A stretch of 10,093 nt of DNA from an uncultured Muribaculaceae bacterium (GTDB taxonomy: Bacteria > Bacteroidota > Bacteroidia > Bacteroidales > Muribaculaceae). The position numbers and the translations under genes are program-made. Position 1 is the first letter of the stretch. Every line of letters begins with the position of its first letter. Location: positions 1-10,093 of the forward strand of contig CAJTOB010000074.1 in assembly GCA_910578035.1 (NCBI GenBank), written 5' to 3'. Below the pieces are notes generated by a model, which had not been told where the DNA came from, made no database searches, and worked only from the letters and a program-made list of their open reading frames with translations. Shown in pieces: positions 1 through 6,775 of the stretch.

Positions 1-97
1 TCTCGTACTTTTTGCCCTGTGATTTCACATATGTTATTAAACAACCTCTTATTATAATAGACAATCATAAACACAAACCTATGTTTTGACAGATATT
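1..97. other. Leader region before the first hydrolase
   Basis: AT-rich sequence with no gene. TACTTTTTG (7-15) and TATGTTTTG (80-88) resemble the Bacteroidetes -7 element but each has one base too many, so no promoter can be called. Bases before the ATG at 98 have no Shine-Dalgarno match, normal for the phylum. Confidence 0.35.
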
Positions 98-1123
98 ATG
101 AGACACTCTTTTAGAAACATTTTAAGTTGCGCAATGCTCGCGTTATGCCTCGCAGCATTCAACGCTCCTTTGGCCGGTTGCTCACAGCGGGCTCAACAGA
201 ATCCAACAGAAAAAACGACCGATGCCGAATCGGACAAGACCCGAAAACAAGGGCGCCGAGGGGGCCCGCAGCTTGGTCAACCCGGCGGAGGTCCGTCAAT
301 AGACAAGACCGGCGACACTGTGCTTCAATCAATGATAAAAGACCTGCTGCCATATTTCAAGCAATTCGAATTTACCGATTCTGTGACAGGTAAGTCTATA
401 GCATACAATCTATATTCGCCCAAAAACATAGAGCGCGGCAAGAAATATCCTCTTGTATTGTTCATGGCAGACGCCAGCACTCCAGGAACCGACGTAAGCC
501 GTCCGTTGACACAAGGCTATGGAGCCTTGGTATGGGCTACAGACAATTGGCAGACAAAACATCCTTGTTATGTTCTTGTTCCACAATATTCGGGTGTTGC
601 TGTAAACGATGCTTACGAGCATACCGACGAAGTAGACATGGTAGCTCGACTTGTAAAAAAGATTGCATCGCAATATCAAATCGACAACAACAGGCTCTAT
701 ACGACCGGACAGTCTATGGGTGGAATGATTTCCATGTATTACAACTCGGCATATCCGGACTTGTTCGCAGCCTCAATCTTTGTTGACTGTCATTGGGACA
801 GCGCAACGTTCCCGGAACTGGTCAAACATAGATTTGTTTTCATCACAGCCGGCAAAGCCGGAACATTTGACGCTCTCGAACAGGCTGCCGAAAATGCCGG
901 CGTAACCTATGAATATACCGAATTCAGCGCCAAACTGCCTCAGACCGAACAAGATTCATTGGCACGGGCCATATTAGCCAAAGGCGCACCTATAACTATT
1001 ATAAATTTTGCATCTAAAAGCGTTCTTCCGGACGACGGCAATGGCAGCGAGCATATGTACTCCTTCGACTATGCCTACCGCCTTACCCCTGTAAGAGAAT
1101 GGCTCTTCAATCAAAGAAAATAA
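98..1123 (+). CDS. Lipoprotein alpha/beta hydrolase (esterase, COG4099/PHB-depolymerase-like)
   Basis: Predicted lipid-anchored esterase or peptidase-like hydrolase acting outside the cytoplasm. I chose the ATG at 98 (341 aa); the same frame opens 12 bases earlier at a TTG, but the ATG gives a normal signal peptide with Arg2 and Arg6, a hydrophobic stretch, and a lipobox LAGC with Cys28 as the lipidation site. After the Cys comes a polar linker with an Arg/Gly/Pro-rich stretch at about residues 47-67, then the alpha/beta hydrolase domain from about residue 80. The nucleophile elbow is GQSMGG with Ser206. His319, in the sequence SEHMYSFDYAYR near the C-terminus, is the likely catalytic His, and Asp258 in AGTFDALEQ is a candidate acid. 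The motif followed by a YPDLFAA segment is typical of secreted esterases of the COG4099/PHB depolymerase-like group. Substrate is not evident. The next gene is also an exported hydrolase, so a shared ester substrate is plausible. The hydrolase assignment is firm; the specificity is unknown. Confidence 0.85.
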   Translation: MRHSFRNILSCAMLALCLAAFNAPLAGCSQRAQQNPTEKTTDAESDKTRKQGRRGGPQLGQPGGGPSIDKTGDTVLQSMIKDLLPYFKQFEFTDSVTGKSIAYNLYSPKNIERGKKYPLVLFMADASTPGTDVSRPLTQGYGALVWATDNWQTKHPCYVLVPQYSGVAVNDAYEHTDEVDMVARLVKKIASQYQIDNNRLYTTGQSMGGMISMYYNSAYPDLFAASIFVDCHWDSATFPELVKHRFVFITAGKAGTFDALEQAAENAGVTYEYTEFSAKLPQTEQDSLARAILAKGAPITIINFASKSVLPDDGNGSEHMYSFDYAYRLTPVREWLFNQRK

Positions 1124-1152
1124 AGGGAGATTGCCCCTCAAATCTCCCTTTA
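1121..1152 (+). terminator. Intercistronic hairpin, possible attenuator
   Basis: A perfect inverted repeat: TAAAGGGAGATT (1121-1132), an 8-base loop, then AATCTCCCTTTA (1141-1152), giving a 12-bp stem. The stop codon of the first hydrolase (TAA, 1121-1123) forms the outer end of the 5' arm. The bases after the stem on the + strand are only moderately T-rich (CTTTACG), so termination may be partial. Only 17 bases separate the stem from the ATG of the next gene, too few for a separate promoter after it. A partial terminator or mRNA processing/stability element therefore fits better than a full operon end. Confidence 0.6.
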
Positions 1153-1169
1153 CTTTACGAAAATATAAT

Positions 1170-2708
1170 ATGGCACTTTTCAGATTTTACAATCACCTGA
1201 TTATAGCAAGCGCCATCTTTGGCGGTATTGCATCGGCCTCTGCCGCCGAAGTTGGCAAACTGTCGTTTTGCCCGGACAATTTCAACGAGGCTTCCCTGAC
1301 AATGCCTACGGGAGAAACCGTCAAATATAAGGCATATGAAAACATTTTCTATGTCACAAACATAGAAGATTCAGTGTATCAGACATTAAATTTATATGTG
1401 CCTGAAAATTTGAAGTCAGGCGACAGCACGCCTGTATTCCTTCGCACCTATATAGGCGGATATATGGCAAGTGCGGCTAAAACGCCTTCTCCGTCCGACG
1501 CTACCGGGAGGGCGCTAAAAGAGGGCTATGTAGTCTGTATTCCCGGTTCAAGAGGCGCAAATTCAACCGTTACCCGCAATGGCAAGACCGTCTACACCGG
1601 CATTGCTCCGAACGGCCTACTCGACCTTAAAGCTGCAATCCGCTATCTGCGCTATAACGACACGTTGATTCCGGGCAGTTCCGAACGCATTATTATCGAC
1701 GGCACAAGCGCGGGCGGCGCTATGTCTGCTTTGGTAGGTGCAACAGGAGACCGGCCTGAGTACGACGAATATCTGCTTAAAATGGGAACTGCACAGAGTT
1801 CTGACAAAGTATTTGCTTCGGTATGTTATTGCCCTATAACAGACCTTAATCATGCCGACATGGAATACGAATGGCTTTATGGCTGCACCAACAGCGGAGT
1901 ACGGCATCTCAATGCAGACCAGGCTGCTATTTCCAACGAACTTGCAGCAGAATGCCCCGCTTACATCAATTCGCTAAATCTCAAAGATAATGAAGGAAAT
2001 CCTATAACTGCCGATAATTATAAGGAGTATCTCAAAACATTTCTTATAGCGTCTGCGCACAAGGCTCTCGAAGAGGGTTGTGAGATACCGGATACTATAG
2101 GAATTATCAGATACGCGGAAAGGCCTGATTTCGGAGACCGTCCGGCGCGTGCCGGTAAAGACAATAGAGACAGACGTGGCGCGCCATCATTCGGGCCGGC
2201 CGGCATGAGACCAAGAATAAATAACAATACAGATTTTGTGACCGGCATTGACCTAAATAAATATCTGAGCTATGTGGCAAGCGTGACACCTCTCAAAACA
2301 CCTCCTGCATTCGATCAGTATGGAGTACTGATTGACGTTCCGACTCCTGAAAACAATGTATTCGGCAACTCCGAGGGCAATCCTGCAAATTTTACAGAGT
2401 TCAGTCTGCGTCACCGGCTTCATGACAGCAAAGCCAGCCTGAGCGAAGATATGGTTCGGCGCGTGTTCATAATGAATACGATGAATTTCATATCAGAAAA
2501 CGCTACATCGGTTGCGCCCCACTGGTTCATACGTCATGGCGCGAAAGACCGCGACACTTCATTTCTCGTGCCGATAAATCTTGCCACCAAACTGAAAAAT
2601 TCAGGATTTGATGTCAACTTTTTCCTTCCATGGAACAGACCCCATAGCGGTGATTACAATCTTGATGATTTATTTGGCTGGATTGACAGTATAACCGATA
2701 ATGAATGA
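1170..2708 (+). CDS. Exported tannase-like alpha/beta hydrolase (subtype B tannase family)
   Basis: Predicted exported acyl esterase of 512 aa, probably a tannase relative that cleaves galloyl or similar phenolic esters (EC 3.1.1.20-like). The ATG at 1170 was chosen because it begins a good signal peptide (hydrophobic residues 10-22, cleavage near ASASAA|EV); the frame extends upstream to a TTG at 1131, but that lies in the hairpin. The nucleophile elbow is GTSAGGAMSALVG with Ser180. Near the C-terminus HGAKDRDTS carries Asp460 and Asp462, and PWNRPHSGDY carries His492. From memory of Lactobacillus plantarum tannase (triad Ser163, Asp419, His451, with Asp421, Lys343 and Glu357 contacting gallate), the 32-residue Asp-His spacing and the DxD pair match exactly. 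LKTPPAFD (Lys376) and ENNVFG (Glu394) look like the gallate-binding positions. An Arg/Gly-rich insert at about 322-349 is unusual. The gene lies downstream of another exported hydrolase and overlaps the transporter gene. True substrate is not proven. Confidence 0.78.
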   Translation: MALFRFYNHLIIASAIFGGIASASAAEVGKLSFCPDNFNEASLTMPTGETVKYKAYENIFYVTNIEDSVYQTLNLYVPENLKSGDSTPVFLRTYIGGYMASAAKTPSPSDATGRALKEGYVVCIPGSRGANSTVTRNGKTVYTGIAPNGLLDLKAAIRYLRYNDTLIPGSSERIIIDGTSAGGAMSALVGATGDRPEYDEYLLKMGTAQSSDKVFASVCYCPITDLNHADMEYEWLYGCTNSGVRHLNADQAAISNELAAECPAYINSLNLKDNEGNPITADNYKEYLKTFLIASAHKALEEGCEIPDTIGIIRYAERPDFGDRPARAGKDNRDRRGAPSFGPAGMRPRINNNTDFVTGIDLNKYLSYVASVTPLKTPPAFDQYGVLIDVPTPENNVFGNSEGNPANFTEFSLRHRLHDSKASLSEDMVRRVFIMNTMNFISENATSVAPHWFIRHGAKDRDTSFLVPINLATKLKNSGFDVNFFLPWNRPHSGDYNLDDLFGWIDSITDNE

Positions 2709-4074
2709 CGGAAAACTTTCTTTGAAAAAATATGCCGCAGTCATTGCCATACTTATCGTATTGGTGATGACTGTGCTTGATGTCACTCTTGTAAATGTTG
2801 CGTTGCCCGTACTGGCGCGCGATTTCAATATCAGCGACTCGGCGACCGTATGGATTGTCACAATATATCAGTTGGCAATCACTATGTTGCTGCTTCCGCT
2901 CTCATCGGCAGGCGAAATTCATGGATATAGGCGTAATTTCCTTATCGGCGTAACAGTTTTCACACTGGCGTCGGCTCTGTGTGCTGTTTCAGAGAGCTTT
3001 CCGCTGATTCTGATAGCCCGGGCATTGCAGGGAATCGGGGCAGCGTGTGTGATGAGCGTGAATATCGCATTGACACGCATGATTTACCCGAGAGAGATTC
3101 TCGGACGCGGACTTGCGCTCAATGCCATGGTTATAGCAATCGCTACAGCAGCCGGGCCGACTATAGCCGGCGCAATTCTGTCGATAGCCTCCTGGCATTG
3201 GCTTTTCATTATCAATATCCCATTCGGTATTATGGCATTCCTTATCGGCCACAGGCTGCTGCCGGACAATCCAAAGACTGACTGCCATACTAAATTCGAT
3301 TGGGAAAGCGGGATTTTGAACTTAGCCGTTTTTGGGCTGATTTTCTATGCTTTAGGAAGTTTTGCGCGAAAAGGAGACAGCCTTACAAATATTGTTCTGA
3401 TTGCCGCCGGGCTCACTTTGGGCTTCTTCTATGTAAGACGGCAGATACACCGCAAATCGCCTATGTTGCCGGTAGATTTATTCAGAATAAGGCTCTACTC
3501 TTTGAGCATTTCGACATCTATATGTTCGTTTATAGCTCAGAATCTGGCAATGATTTCATTGCCGTTCCTTTTTCTTAATTGCCTCGGTTTTTCCGAGATT
3601 ACGACAGGCCTGCTAATGACTCCATGGCCTCTGGCTACAATGGTAATATCACCCATTGCAGCCCGTTTTGTTGAAAAGCACAATCCCGGGTTAACAGCAG
3701 CCATAGGAATGGCCGTATATTCATTAGGTGTAATTTTGCTGATATTCTTACCGAATAATGTCTCGGAATGGAATATCGCATGCCGAATGGCTCTATGTGG
3801 CATAGGCTTCGGTATGTTCCAGACACCTAACAATATTGTCATGGTAATAGCAACGCCGATACACCGCACCGGGAGTGCCGGCGGAATGCAAAGCACCGCA
3901 CGGCTTGTCGGCCAGACTTTCGGGGCGACTCTTGTAACTTTCGTCTTCGCTTTCCCGACCGTTATAATGGCGTCTGTGCATGTCTGTCTTTGGCTCGCAG
4001 TCTGCTTTGCCGCGATAGCTGCAATTTTCAGTGCTGGCCGTGCCGCCGAGGTAAGCCACAAAAAAATATCATAG
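2701..4074 (+). CDS. DHA2-family MFS transporter (EmrB/QacA type)
   Basis: Inner-membrane proton-linked transporter of the major facilitator superfamily, 457 aa, at the short end of the range for the 14-helix DHA2 group. Visible motifs: LDVTLVNVALP in helix 1 (residues 26-36, with the Asp27 typical of DHA2), motif A GEIHGYRRNFL (71-81) in the loop after helix 2, RALQGIGAA (107-115) corresponding to motif B, and AAGPTIAGAI (150-159) corresponding to antiporter motif C. Hydrophobic segments continue to about residue 445. The ATG at 2701 overlaps the end of the tannase-like gene by 8 bases (ATGAATGA), so the two are very likely co-transcribed and translationally coupled. Relatives export drugs, dyes and small organic acids, so export of an aromatic compound is a reasonable guess, but motifs do not fix substrate. 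Uptake of a product cannot be excluded. Confidence 0.9.
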   Translation: MNDGKLSLKKYAAVIAILIVLVMTVLDVTLVNVALPVLARDFNISDSATVWIVTIYQLAITMLLLPLSSAGEIHGYRRNFLIGVTVFTLASALCAVSESFPLILIARALQGIGAACVMSVNIALTRMIYPREILGRGLALNAMVIAIATAAGPTIAGAILSIASWHWLFIINIPFGIMAFLIGHRLLPDNPKTDCHTKFDWESGILNLAVFGLIFYALGSFARKGDSLTNIVLIAAGLTLGFFYVRRQIHRKSPMLPVDLFRIRLYSLSISTSICSFIAQNLAMISLPFLFLNCLGFSEITTGLLMTPWPLATMVISPIAARFVEKHNPGLTAAIGMAVYSLGVILLIFLPNNVSEWNIACRMALCGIGFGMFQTPNNIVMVIATPIHRTGSAGGMQSTARLVGQTFGATLVTFVFAFPTVIMASVHVCLWLAVCFAAIAAIFSAGRAAEVSHKKIS

Positions 4075-4097
4075 CAACTCCTCCTCTTGCACCCACT

Positions 4098-4142
4098 AAA
4101 AAGAGCAGTCGGACTCCACATCGCGAGCCCGACTGCTTTTTT
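4098..4142. terminator. Bidirectional rho-independent terminator between convergent operons
   Basis: Stem AGCAGTCGG (4104-4112) pairs with CCGACTGCT (4129-4137), with a further CTC/GAG pairing inside the loop (4114-4116 with 4125-4127). The stem has an A run on its left (4098-4102) and a T run on its right (4137-4142), so it gives a U-tract on both strands. It sits between the MFS gene ending at 4074 (+) and the PepSY gene ending at 4157 (-) and most likely stops transcription from both sides. Confidence 0.92.
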
Positions 4143-4156
4143 ATAGTGCATTCAAG

Positions 4157-5362
4157 TTATTTCACCGCGGCTGCATGCCCGTGCTGTTTTTTCTTACCAA
4201 GATGCTTTATCCAGATATAATAACCTGTAAGCGGAAGAGAAGCTCCAAGCAATGCACCGAGCGCCCACAGGATTCGGGTCAACAAGCCACCCCAGCTTCC
4301 GGTATGAACGGCATATATCCACCCGCGAAGTTTATCTGCCGGAAGTGCGTCTGCATACTTGGCCACAGGAGTTATCTCGCCTGATCTGCGGTTGAACTCA
4401 TATTTATCGGAGGCTCGCCCGTTGCCGGTTGCTCCAAGGGTGACGGAGGCCGTCTGAGCTCCGATTGTAATCTGAGTCGAGCCTGGATTGCGTGAACTCA
4501 GTTCATCGTAGACTTGCTGCCAACGCGCGAACTCGGAATGATGGCTACGGCCTTCGCCGTATCTTTCACCATTTCCGCCACGGCGGCCGCCTCTGCGCTC
4601 GCCTCTGCCTTCACCGTCCGTACGAGTCTCCCGTGCTGTTTTTTCATTTGATACATTTCCAAGATTGCGGGGAGTATGTTCAACACCGCATACGGCATAA
4701 AAGGCTGAACGATACCAATTGAACGACCAAGTAAGACCAGTCAATGACATTGCGAGCACAAAAACGAGTGCATACATGCCTCCGGCCACATGGAGCCCTT
4801 TCCACAAACCACGCCATCCGTTCTTAAAAGATATGGACAGACTGTGACGAAGACTTTTGCGGGCTCGAGGCCACCATATAACCACGCCTGTTATCAAAGC
4901 TATTACAAATACAAGCGTGGATATGCCTACCAGCATTTTTCCTATTTTAAGGCCATCGCCATGAGGATTGGCACTGTCAAGAAGCCAACGATGCAGTTTG
5001 AACATCGTTGAGAAGAACCCGATTCGCTCATACTTGCCTGTAATCAAACCTGAATACTGGTCTATAAACATTGAGGCTCTGCGAGGTTTGGAGAGATTTA
5101 CCTGATAGGTACGGTCTTTGTCGGAAAATACTGTTACGCCGGTAATGGAGACAGAATCGGGCAGCGAAGCCTTGACTGTTTCCATAAGCTCGCCTATGGG
5201 GAGTGGTTCTCCTTCAGTTGATTTTACATAGTAAACATCGCTTCTGACACAACGTGTTATTTCCGGCTCGAAAACAAGCATCGCTCCCGAAAAACATATC
5301 AGGGTGATGATTATACCGAACGGCACAGAAAGCCAGAGGTGAATTTTGCGAAAAAAATTCAT
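4157..5362 (-). CDS. xusC: PepSY-associated TM helix protein, XusC-like (putative ferric-siderophore reductase)
   Basis: Inner-membrane protein of the PepSY_TM family, 401 aa. Members such as FoxB of Pseudomonas are haem-containing and reduce iron in siderophores in the periplasm; in Bacteroides thetaiotaomicron the third gene of the xusABC operon is of this type. Visible: a first membrane helix (about 11-31) after RKIHLW with His8, a periplasmic PepSY-like part (about 45-110), KLHRWLL with His124, helix 144-164 ending in WWPRARKSLR, His191 in helix 191-211, and a C-terminal helix (about 360-386) ending GYYIWIKH, a common ending in this family. His353 (AVHTGSWGG) precedes the last helix. Conserved His in or near helices are candidate haem ligands. 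A hydrophilic Arg/Gly-rich stretch (about 242-274) lies in the second soluble loop. The start is 1 base after the stop of the preceding DUF4374 gene, showing co-translation. Reductase activity is inferred from the family. Confidence 0.85.
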   Translation of the reverse strand: MNFFRKIHLWLSVPFGIIITLICFSGAMLVFEPEITRCVRSDVYYVKSTEGEPLPIGELMETVKASLPDSVSITGVTVFSDKDRTYQVNLSKPRRASMFIDQYSGLITGKYERIGFFSTMFKLHRWLLDSANPHGDGLKIGKMLVGISTLVFVIALITGVVIWWPRARKSLRHSLSISFKNGWRGLWKGLHVAGGMYALVFVLAMSLTGLTWSFNWYRSAFYAVCGVEHTPRNLGNVSNEKTARETRTDGEGRGERRGGRRGGNGERYGEGRSHHSEFARWQQVYDELSSRNPGSTQITIGAQTASVTLGATGNGRASDKYEFNRRSGEITPVAKYADALPADKLRGWIYAVHTGSWGGLLTRILWALGALLGASLPLTGYYIWIKHLGKKKQHGHAAAVK

Positions 5363-5363
5363 A

Positions 5364-6758
5364 TCATTCAGCTATTTCCAGAAAACCGAAACCTGTTATA
5401 TCAGACGCTCCTTCTACAACAACACCCTTATATGCCTGGGCTGTAGCCGGATTTATGCGGTATATGGTAGGATAACCGTCTTCTACATTAATAGGAATAT
5501 ATACATCCCCGTTTTGAGTGTAAACAGTCTTGCCTATAGATGAAACATTAGAGGGCAACCCGGTGACATATGTGAGTTTTTTCGAAGTTGCGTCGAAGAT
5601 TGCAAGGTCGGTTCCCGCAAACCCACTCTGAGAGAGTGGACGGTCATACATCACCATCAGGAAATAGTTGCCTCCGGCAGGCCAGCAACGCATAAACGAC
5701 TTGCCTTCGGCCTGGGTCTCGATGTCGCAATAATAGTCATCGAACTGCTTGCTTCCGGCCGGAATACGGCAAACACCGGCATTGAGTTTGGTTTTCTGCA
5801 GCGGATCTGACATAGTTTTAGCATAAGACGGAGAGAAAACATAGATATCGCCGTTTTCGGCGCTCCATATAGTCTGATAATATTGAGATCTGTAGCGACC
5901 TGAGGGAGTGCTGATACGGTCGGTCTTAACAAGTGTAGGATTAAGGAAGTCATCATTGTCATAGACAGCCACCCAGCACTCGTCGGGATACTGGGTGCCA
6001 ACCAATTCACCGGCTTTGTATGCGCCCGAACCCGAACCACCGGCTTCTGCATGCACCAGATGCTCATAGCCCTCGCGAATCCACTTTCCATTGTCGTATG
6101 CGGCTCCATACTGGCTCAGGCCCATAGGAATTGCACCGCAATACAGGCGCGAGCCGCTCTGCTCCGCTCCTGCCAGAGTGACATACTCACCATTACTGAG
6201 AAAATTTTCCATCAGATAAGGATGCTCTGCTGTGGCCTGATTGGTGGCAGATGTTTCATTCACCACATCGAGATAAGTAACGTTGAGCATCTTGGCGTGG
6301 TAGCCGTTTCCGTCTACAACGTCTGCAGACTCGCCTGTTGCCATAGTAAGAATGTCGTTGTCATAAGCCCCGTATGACGAGAATCGGCTTATACGATATT
6401 CCGTGCCTCTCGCTTTCATTTCGCCGTCGGCACCGAGCACATAGCTTCGGGTGGTTCCGGCATTTCCCTGATTATATGTCAGAGCATAGAGGTAGTTTTT
6501 GTAAAAAATCCACTGTGTGGCACCGTCATTCAGCAGGCCGTTGTTGACAGGAGAAAGTGTACCTTCGTCAAGCGACTCGCCGGTCAGAAGGACATATGAG
6601 GTTGCATTAGACCCCTGGACAGTTGTGGCAAATACAAATTTGCCCTTGCCTTCGCTCTCTCCGCCGCCGTTATTGGGTTCGTCGGATTCGGAACATGATG
6701 TCAGTACCGCAGGCACAGTGAGCGCAGCCAATGCGCCAAACAGAATTGCTTTTTTCAT
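5364..6758 (-). CDS. xusB: DUF4374-type surface lipoprotein, XusB-like (xenosiderophore binding)
   Basis: Lipoprotein of 464 aa. The signal peptide begins MKKAILFGALAAL and ends in the lipobox LTSC with Cys22. The residues after the Cys are acidic and flexible (SESDEPNNGGGESEGKG), resembling signals that send Bacteroidetes lipoproteins to the cell surface. The rest is rich in short beta-strand patterns, consistent with a repeated beta structure, and shows segments such as QWIFYKNYLYAL and GDIYVFSPSYA typical of DUF4374 proteins (recognised by eye, not by search). In Bacteroides thetaiotaomicron the lipoprotein XusB binds ferric enterobactin at the surface and hands it to the TonB-dependent receptor XusA. 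The position between a TonB receptor (17 bases upstream) and a PepSY protein (1 base downstream) matches that operon. Which siderophore this homologue binds is unknown. The symbol rests on operon order plus family likeness. Confidence 0.8.
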   Translation of the reverse strand: MKKAILFGALAALTVPAVLTSCSESDEPNNGGGESEGKGKFVFATTVQGSNATSYVLLTGESLDEGTLSPVNNGLLNDGATQWIFYKNYLYALTYNQGNAGTTRSYVLGADGEMKARGTEYRISRFSSYGAYDNDILTMATGESADVVDGNGYHAKMLNVTYLDVVNETSATNQATAEHPYLMENFLSNGEYVTLAGAEQSGSRLYCGAIPMGLSQYGAAYDNGKWIREGYEHLVHAEAGGSGSGAYKAGELVGTQYPDECWVAVYDNDDFLNPTLVKTDRISTPSGRYRSQYYQTIWSAENGDIYVFSPSYAKTMSDPLQKTKLNAGVCRIPAGSKQFDDYYCDIETQAEGKSFMRCWPAGGNYFLMVMYDRPLSQSGFAGTDLAIFDATSKKLTYVTGLPSNVSSIGKTVYTQNGDVYIPINVEDGYPTIYRINPATAQAYKGVVVEGASDITGFGFLEIAE

Positions 6759-6775
6759 TAATATTATATTTTTTG

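Noticed and set aside
3537..4151. Long minus-strand frame (204 codons) under the MFS gene
   Set aside because: It is a shadow of the transporter gene; the + strand frame shows clear MFS motifs and the minus frame resembles nothing known.
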